A DNA stretch of 10,033 bases from UBA5420 sp964485345. GTDB taxonomy: Bacteria > Bacillota > Limnochordia > Darwinibacteriales > Darwinibacteriaceae. The notes below the pieces were generated by a model, which was not told where the DNA came from, did not search any database, and saw only the letters and a program-made list of their open reading frames with translations. Made by a program: the position numbers and the translations under genes. Shown one piece after another: positions 6,666-10,033 of this stretch (position 1 is the stretch's first letter; every line of letters begins with the position of its first letter). The DNA lies in NCBI GenBank assembly GCA_964485345.1, contig CAZAJB010000076.1:1-10033 (forward strand), read 5' to 3'.

Positions 6666-7022
6666 TTAGAGGTTCCGGGTGGCAACTAGGTCCACGCCAA
6701 GACCCAAGAAATTAGGCACAATTACATCACCCATCTTGATCGGTGCCTCCGCCTCAATCGTAGCAGCAACTTGCATACCCTCTTTCAACATATCTTTGGG
6801 TATGGGTTTATTGGTCCTCACCGGTAAGACAGGATGTACTCCTCCCCTGGCTTTGACAATGCTGGTGAGGGTACGTTCAGGGTGCATATGCTCGCTTGTG
6901 GCATAGACCTTGCCACGCGCACAATTATTTCCTGTGAGAGAGAGAATTTCATTATCTTCGCCTAACGTAAGCTCAATATTGCAACTCATAGGACAAACGG
7001 TACAAGTAATGTTCTTTAGCAT
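6666..7022 (-). CDS. DUF1667 CxxC protein of the redox operon
   Basis: This 118-residue soluble protein has an N-terminal cysteine cluster, CTVCPMSC (C7, C10, C14), and a fourth cysteine in NNCARGK (C34). The set could bind an iron-sulfur cluster or zinc, as suggested for the DUF1667 family (uncharacterised, conserved CxxC pairs). The rest is a compact fold containing GMQVAATIEAEAPIKMGDVI (82-101). The start is ATG with AGGAGGGG 6 bases upstream, just past the stop of the preceding gene. The family is almost always found with the two FAD enzymes upstream, so it probably acts as a small electron-carrying or assembly partner of that complex. This role is inferred from context, and the biochemical function is unknown. 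Confidence 0.92.
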   Translation of the reverse strand: MLKNITCTVCPMSCNIELTLGEDNEILSLTGNNCARGKVYATSEHMHPERTLTSIVKARGGVHPVLPVRTNKPIPKDMLKEGMQVAATIEAEAPIKMGDVIVPNFLGLGVDLVATRNL

Positions 7023-7024
7023 CT

Positions 7025-8278
7025 CTACCCCTCCTTTTGCGAAACAATCTGAATGACCAGGGTATCCCCTGTGAGACTTTGCAGCTGTTCTGGTGTGATC
7101 TTCACGTCCAACATTTCACTGGGACGAACACTATTCTTGCGAATGCGGCGCAGTCCGCCAACATCTAAAGCGACATCATCCTCAGGCCTCTGTACCCGCA
7201 TAAAGAACTCCACAGGCTCGTTGCTAGAAACCTCGTGCGGTACCACATAACGGATATTCTCCCCTGCCTGCACCTTGATTCTCCGGGGCTCTTGTTCGCC
7301 GCCGCCGAGGGCAAAGCGCCCCGCATACATGCCAGCCCGCTCCGACTCCTTGGAGACATTATCCACGAGGTCATGGACATGCAGCACATTGCCGCAAGCG
7401 AAAACGCCAGGTAGATTCGTCATCATGGATTCATTCACAATAGGACCATTTGTAACCGGATCGATCTTGACCCCGGCCTGGCTCGATAGCTCGTTTTCTG
7501 GAACCAAGCCCACCGAAAGGAGCAAGGTGTCGCATTCGATTTTCCGTTCTGTGCCAGGTATGGGGTTCCATTTTTCATCTACTTGGGCAATCGTCACAGC
7601 TTCAATGCGCTTTGTACCATGCACCTCGATGATCGTTGATTGCAGATACAGGGGAATATCAAAGTCCTCAAGGCACTGTACCACATTACGGGTAAGTCCT
7701 GCGGCATAGGGCAGTACTTCGACAACAGCCTCTACTTTGGCACCCTCCAAGGTAAAGCGGCGAGCCATGATCAGTCCGATATCACCGGAGCCTAAGATAA
7801 CTGCCTTTTTTCCTGGCACGTAGCCATCGATATTGACATAACGCTGGGCTGTTCCCGCCGAAAACACACCAGCCGGTCGTCCGCCCGGAATGCGTAGGGC
7901 CCCCCTTGTCCGTTCGCGGCAGCCCATGGCCAGAACGATGGCTTTGGCGCTTATTTCCAACATGCCGCTTTGACTGTTCACAGCATAAATCTTACGCTCG
8001 GGCGTCACTTCAAGAACCATCGTCTCCAAGAAGACTTCAATGTCGCTTTCCCCTACGAAATCAATAAAGCGCTGGGCGTATTCGGGCCCTGTCAGTTCTT
8101 CTTTAAAGCGATGGAGTCCAAAACCATGATGAATGCACTGCTGCAAAATCCCCCCCAGTTCGGTGTTCCGCTCGATGATTAAGACACGTTCGGCACCTTC
8201 CTGGCGAGCGGCTAAGGCGGCGGCTAATCCAGCTGGACCTCCACCAATGACGGCTACATCAACATGTACTTGTTTCAT
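7025..8278 (-). CDS. NAD(P)/FAD-dependent oxidoreductase of the redox operon
   Basis: This is a two-dinucleotide-binding-domain flavoprotein of 417 residues that probably passes electrons between its FAD partner and NAD(P). The FAD site GGGPAG is at 12-17, with the acidic strand end IIER at 34-37. CIHHGFG (C48) is a conserved motif of this subfamily. The NAD(P) site LGSGDIG is at 162-168, and the second FAD motif GVFACGN is at 291-297. The C-terminal extension after about 335 is not catalytic by motif. The ATG at 8278 is preceded by GAGGTG at 7 bases; an upstream in-frame TTG (8317) would add 13 residues that lie within the preceding gene and is rejected. One base separates it from the end of the GlpA/LhgO-like gene, so the genes are coupled. 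Relatives are often annotated NADH oxidase or HcnB-like; the exact acceptor is not visible. Confidence 0.93.
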   Translation of the reverse strand: MKQVHVDVAVIGGGPAGLAAALAARQEGAERVLIIERNTELGGILQQCIHHGFGLHRFKEELTGPEYAQRFIDFVGESDIEVFLETMVLEVTPERKIYAVNSQSGMLEISAKAIVLAMGCRERTRGALRIPGGRPAGVFSAGTAQRYVNIDGYVPGKKAVILGSGDIGLIMARRFTLEGAKVEAVVEVLPYAAGLTRNVVQCLEDFDIPLYLQSTIIEVHGTKRIEAVTIAQVDEKWNPIPGTERKIECDTLLLSVGLVPENELSSQAGVKIDPVTNGPIVNESMMTNLPGVFACGNVLHVHDLVDNVSKESERAGMYAGRFALGGGEQEPRRIKVQAGENIRYVVPHEVSSNEPVEFFMRVQRPEDDVALDVGGLRRIRKNSVRPSEMLDVKITPEQLQSLTGDTLVIQIVSQKEG

Positions 8279-8279
8279 A

Positions 8280-9759
8280 CTATAGCACCTCACTATCTGA
8301 CAGCTCTTTAGCTTCAAATCTCACCTGTTCACTGCCAGGACCTGCCTTGGTCACTTGCGTCACAGGAATCTCCAGTTCACGACTGAGAATCTGGGTAATC
8401 AGTGGCTGGCAAAACCCTCCCTGGCAACGCNNNNNNNNNNGCCCCGGCCCTGACTCTAAATTTAATGCCGTCTAGGGTGCGAGCGCCCCTGTGGATGGCG
8501 TCCACAATCTCGCCCTCTGTGATGCTCTCGCAACGGCAGATGATCCGTCCAAAGCTCGGGTCGGCCTGAACAAGCTGATCCTGCTCTTCTCTGGACAGCG
8601 TCTGGAAGCGAATAACTCCAGCTCGGCGGGGATTAAAGTCTTCCTTGGCCTCGAGCTCTAAGCCGGCTTCTCGTAGAAGTCGCGGTACATCTGCCGCAAT
8701 AGCAGGCGCCGCAGTCAACCCTGGTGATTCAATGCCCGCTAAGTGCACTAAGCCCGGGACATTGGGTGATAATTCTACGATAAAATCGCCTCTGTCACTT
8801 GCCGCCCGTACTCCGGCAAACTGCGCGATGATTTTCCTGGGATCAAGGCTTGGTACCAGGCTTTTTGCGCCTTCAAAGACTCGATCAAAGCCATCTTGAC
8901 TGGTTCCCAAGTCTTCTTTTTCTTCCACATTATCACCTGTAGGACCCATCATAAGATTTCCTACCGCGGTGGGAATGACCAAGATTCCCTTGCTAATCTT
9001 GCCCGGTACGGGGAAGACCGTCGATTTGACCAGGTCCTTAACGGATAGGTCAAAAATGTATTCTTCTCCCTTGCGGGGACGAATGGAAAAGTAGTCATCA
9101 CCAAACATGCGGGCTAAATCATCGCTGAAGAGTCCCGCAGCATTGATCACATACTCCGCTTCGATGATCTTCTCCTCGGTTTCAAGGAACTTCCTCCCGC
9201 CCTCACTCCAGGCATGGATCACCTCTGTGTTCACCTCGAAACGCACGCCGTTTTGGACTGCGTTTTCCATGAGGGCTGCTGCCAATTCAAAGGGCATCAC
9301 GGCCCCGCCTTCGGGTGCAAATAGGGCTCCGGCGATTTCCTTGTCCAGATTCGGCTCCTGCTCCATCAGCTCTTGCTTGCTGAGAAGCTGCAGATTCACA
9401 CCGCGCTCCCTACCCCGTTCATAGTAGGACCGAACGGTTTCCATCTCTTCATCGGTACGTCCCACCATCAAGATCCCGTTTTGCTTAAAGCTGACATTGA
9501 GTTCTTCACAGAGCTGGGGATACATTTGATTACCGGGAAAGCAGTACTTGGCCTTCAGGGTACCTGGTTCTTCATGGAAGCCTCCGTGTACGATACCACT
9601 ATTGGCCTTTGTAGTACCCCAACCCACCTCGGCCTCTGCCTCCAGGAGCAGCACGTCAAGTTTGTAACGGCTGAGTTCCCTAGCTACTGCGGTGCCAATG
9701 ATTCCACCGCCAACGATGACCACTTGTGTGGCAAGGGCCTCTTTGTTTGCTTCTTTCAT
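8280..9759 (-). CDS. GlpA/LhgO-like FAD dehydrogenase with C-terminal BFD [2Fe-2S] domain (interrupted by assembly gap)
   Basis: This is a DAO-family flavoprotein that oxidises a hydroxy-acid or polyol phosphate. Homologues in this operon type are usually called anaerobic glycerol-3-phosphate dehydrogenase. The FAD motif VVGGGIIGTAVARE lies at about residues 15-28; TKANSGIVHGGFH (about 50-62) and GVRAASDRGDF (about 316-326) are typical of the fold. A C-terminal BFD-like [2Fe-2S] domain begins with ICRCE (C408, C410). Ten N at 8431-8440 break the frame. Beyond them, in another frame, RCQGGFCQPLITQILSRELE completes the C-x(4)-C half of the same cluster and runs to TAG at 8280-8282. The frame read straight through the N instead ends at 8377 with a tail unrelated to the family. 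The start is the ATG at 9759, with GGAGG 7 bases upstream; a TTG two codons earlier is too close to that site. No glycerol kinase or facilitator is in the window, so the substrate is inferred. Confidence 0.9.
8431..8440. other. Assembly gap (ten N) with wrong apparent length
   Basis: Ten unknown bases join two contigs inside the BFD domain. Upstream the frame reads KFRVRAG, and downstream the frame that makes sense reads RCQGGFC. The length shown puts these out of frame. Three missing bases instead of ten would give RAG-A-x-RCQGGFC, close to the usual RAGxGRCQGGFC of the family, so the real gap is probably very short. The true length cannot be proved from this sequence. Confidence 0.9.
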
Positions 9760-9960
9760 AGCCAATCCTCCTCACAAACTACATAGAATGACATTGATTC
9801 GTCCATAACACAAAAGCCAATACAAAAAAGTCCGCCGAAGGGTATCACAAAAATACCCACTCGGTCGGACTTCTCTTTTCTTTTGTCCTACGGGTTGCTT
9901 ATTCGATTCTAGACCAATCGTATCATAACTGCACCAGCAATGCAACTAGCTTCCGCAGAC
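9760..9960. other. Intergenic region upstream of the redox operon
   Basis: About 200 bases separate the peptide transporter gene from the redox operon. It holds the terminator at 9824-9872 and, between that and the first redox gene, about 60 bases in which the operon promoter must lie. No clear -35/-10 pair was recognised there, and no riboswitch or gene was seen. Confidence 0.55.
9824..9872 (-). terminator. Intrinsic terminator after the peptide ABC transporter gene
   Basis: AAGTCCG (9828-9834) pairs with CGGACTT (9866-9872). Inside, CGA pairs with TCG and GGGTA (9840-9844) with TACCC (9854-9858), closing a nine-base loop. On the minus strand the stem runs into six Ts (9829-9824), which fits termination of the transporter transcript 89 bases after its stop codon. 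On the plus strand the flank CTCTTTTCTTTT could also serve, but no plus-strand gene precedes it in the window. Confidence 0.88.
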
Positions 9961-10033
9961 TTAGGCCAATTTTTCTTGGGCTGTCGCAGCGGGAACCAAG
10001 TGGCAGGCTACAAAGTGACCATCACCAGAATCC
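9961..10033 (-). CDS. Oligopeptide/dipeptide ABC transporter ATP-binding protein, C-terminal end only
   Basis: Only the last 23 codons before TAA (9961-9963) are in the window; the rest lies beyond the right edge. They read DSGDGHFVACHL followed by VPAATAQEKLA. The GHxVACHL block close to the C terminus is typical of OppD/OppF/DppD/DppF-type ATPases, where it ends the cysteine-containing C-terminal region thought to bind a metal cluster. Such proteins energise uptake of peptides, or sometimes of nickel or sugars, at the inner face of the membrane. OppD-type and OppF-type cannot be told apart from so little. Confidence 0.75.
   Translation of the reverse strand, partial: DSGDGHFVACHLVPAATAQEKLA

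Noticed and set aside
7275..7709. Open frame of 144 codons on the plus strand
   Set aside because: It lies wholly opposite the FAD oxidoreductase gene, has no family resemblance, and its strand carries no ribosome site or neighbours.
9373..9786. Open frame of 137 codons on the plus strand
   Set aside because: It is antisense to the N-terminal half of the GlpA/LhgO-like gene and has no recognisable motif.

Overview
The window looks like part of a Firmicutes chromosome of the Clostridia/Limnochordia kind, with roughly even base composition. The clues are a SCIFF peptide with its radical SAM maturase (a near-signature pair of Clostridia-like lineages), a class II cyclic di-GMP riboswitch, Gram-positive-type type IV pilus ATPases, strong AGGAGG-type ribosome binding sites and frequent TTG/GTG starts. 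A run of ten N inside a gene indicates a draft or metagenome assembly. The genus cannot be read from the sequence.

Layout. From 1 to 2643, on the minus strand, lie the two type IV pilus motors: pilB (extension) and pilT (retraction, cut by the window edge), overlapping by four bases. Their leader (about 2669-2767) holds a c-di-GMP-II riboswitch whose 3' end overlaps an intrinsic terminator, so pilBT should be switched on by c-di-GMP. PilB itself carries an MshEN-type c-di-GMP-binding repeat at its N terminus, so the same messenger may act on both synthesis and activity of the motor. Upstream, from 2796 to 4343, is scfA-scfB on the minus strand: a 47-residue six-cysteine peptide, not found in automated calls because of its size, and its thioether-forming radical SAM/SPASM enzyme. 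No terminator separates scfB from the pilB riboswitch, so the scf transcript may run into it.

A 238-base divergent region (4344-4581) with two abutting perfect hairpins separates scfA from a plus-strand methyl-accepting chemotaxis protein (4582-6609) with a large extracytoplasmic Cache-like sensor. A strong bidirectional terminator (6626-6655) ends it and the convergent operon that follows.

From 6666 to 9759, on the minus strand, is a tight three-gene redox operon: a GlpA/LhgO-like FAD dehydrogenase with a C-terminal BFD [2Fe-2S] domain, a pyridine-nucleotide FAD oxidoreductase, and a small CxxC protein (DUF1667). This set is known in anaerobes and is commonly annotated as an NAD-linked glycerol-3-phosphate dehydrogenase complex. 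The first gene is interrupted by the ten N; the reading frame on the far side shows that it really ends at 8280, not 8377. Past another terminator (9824-9872), the window ends in the last 23 codons of an oligopeptide ABC transporter ATPase.

The most striking content is the c-di-GMP-controlled pilus module: riboswitch, overlapping terminator and c-di-GMP-binding motor in one transcription unit.
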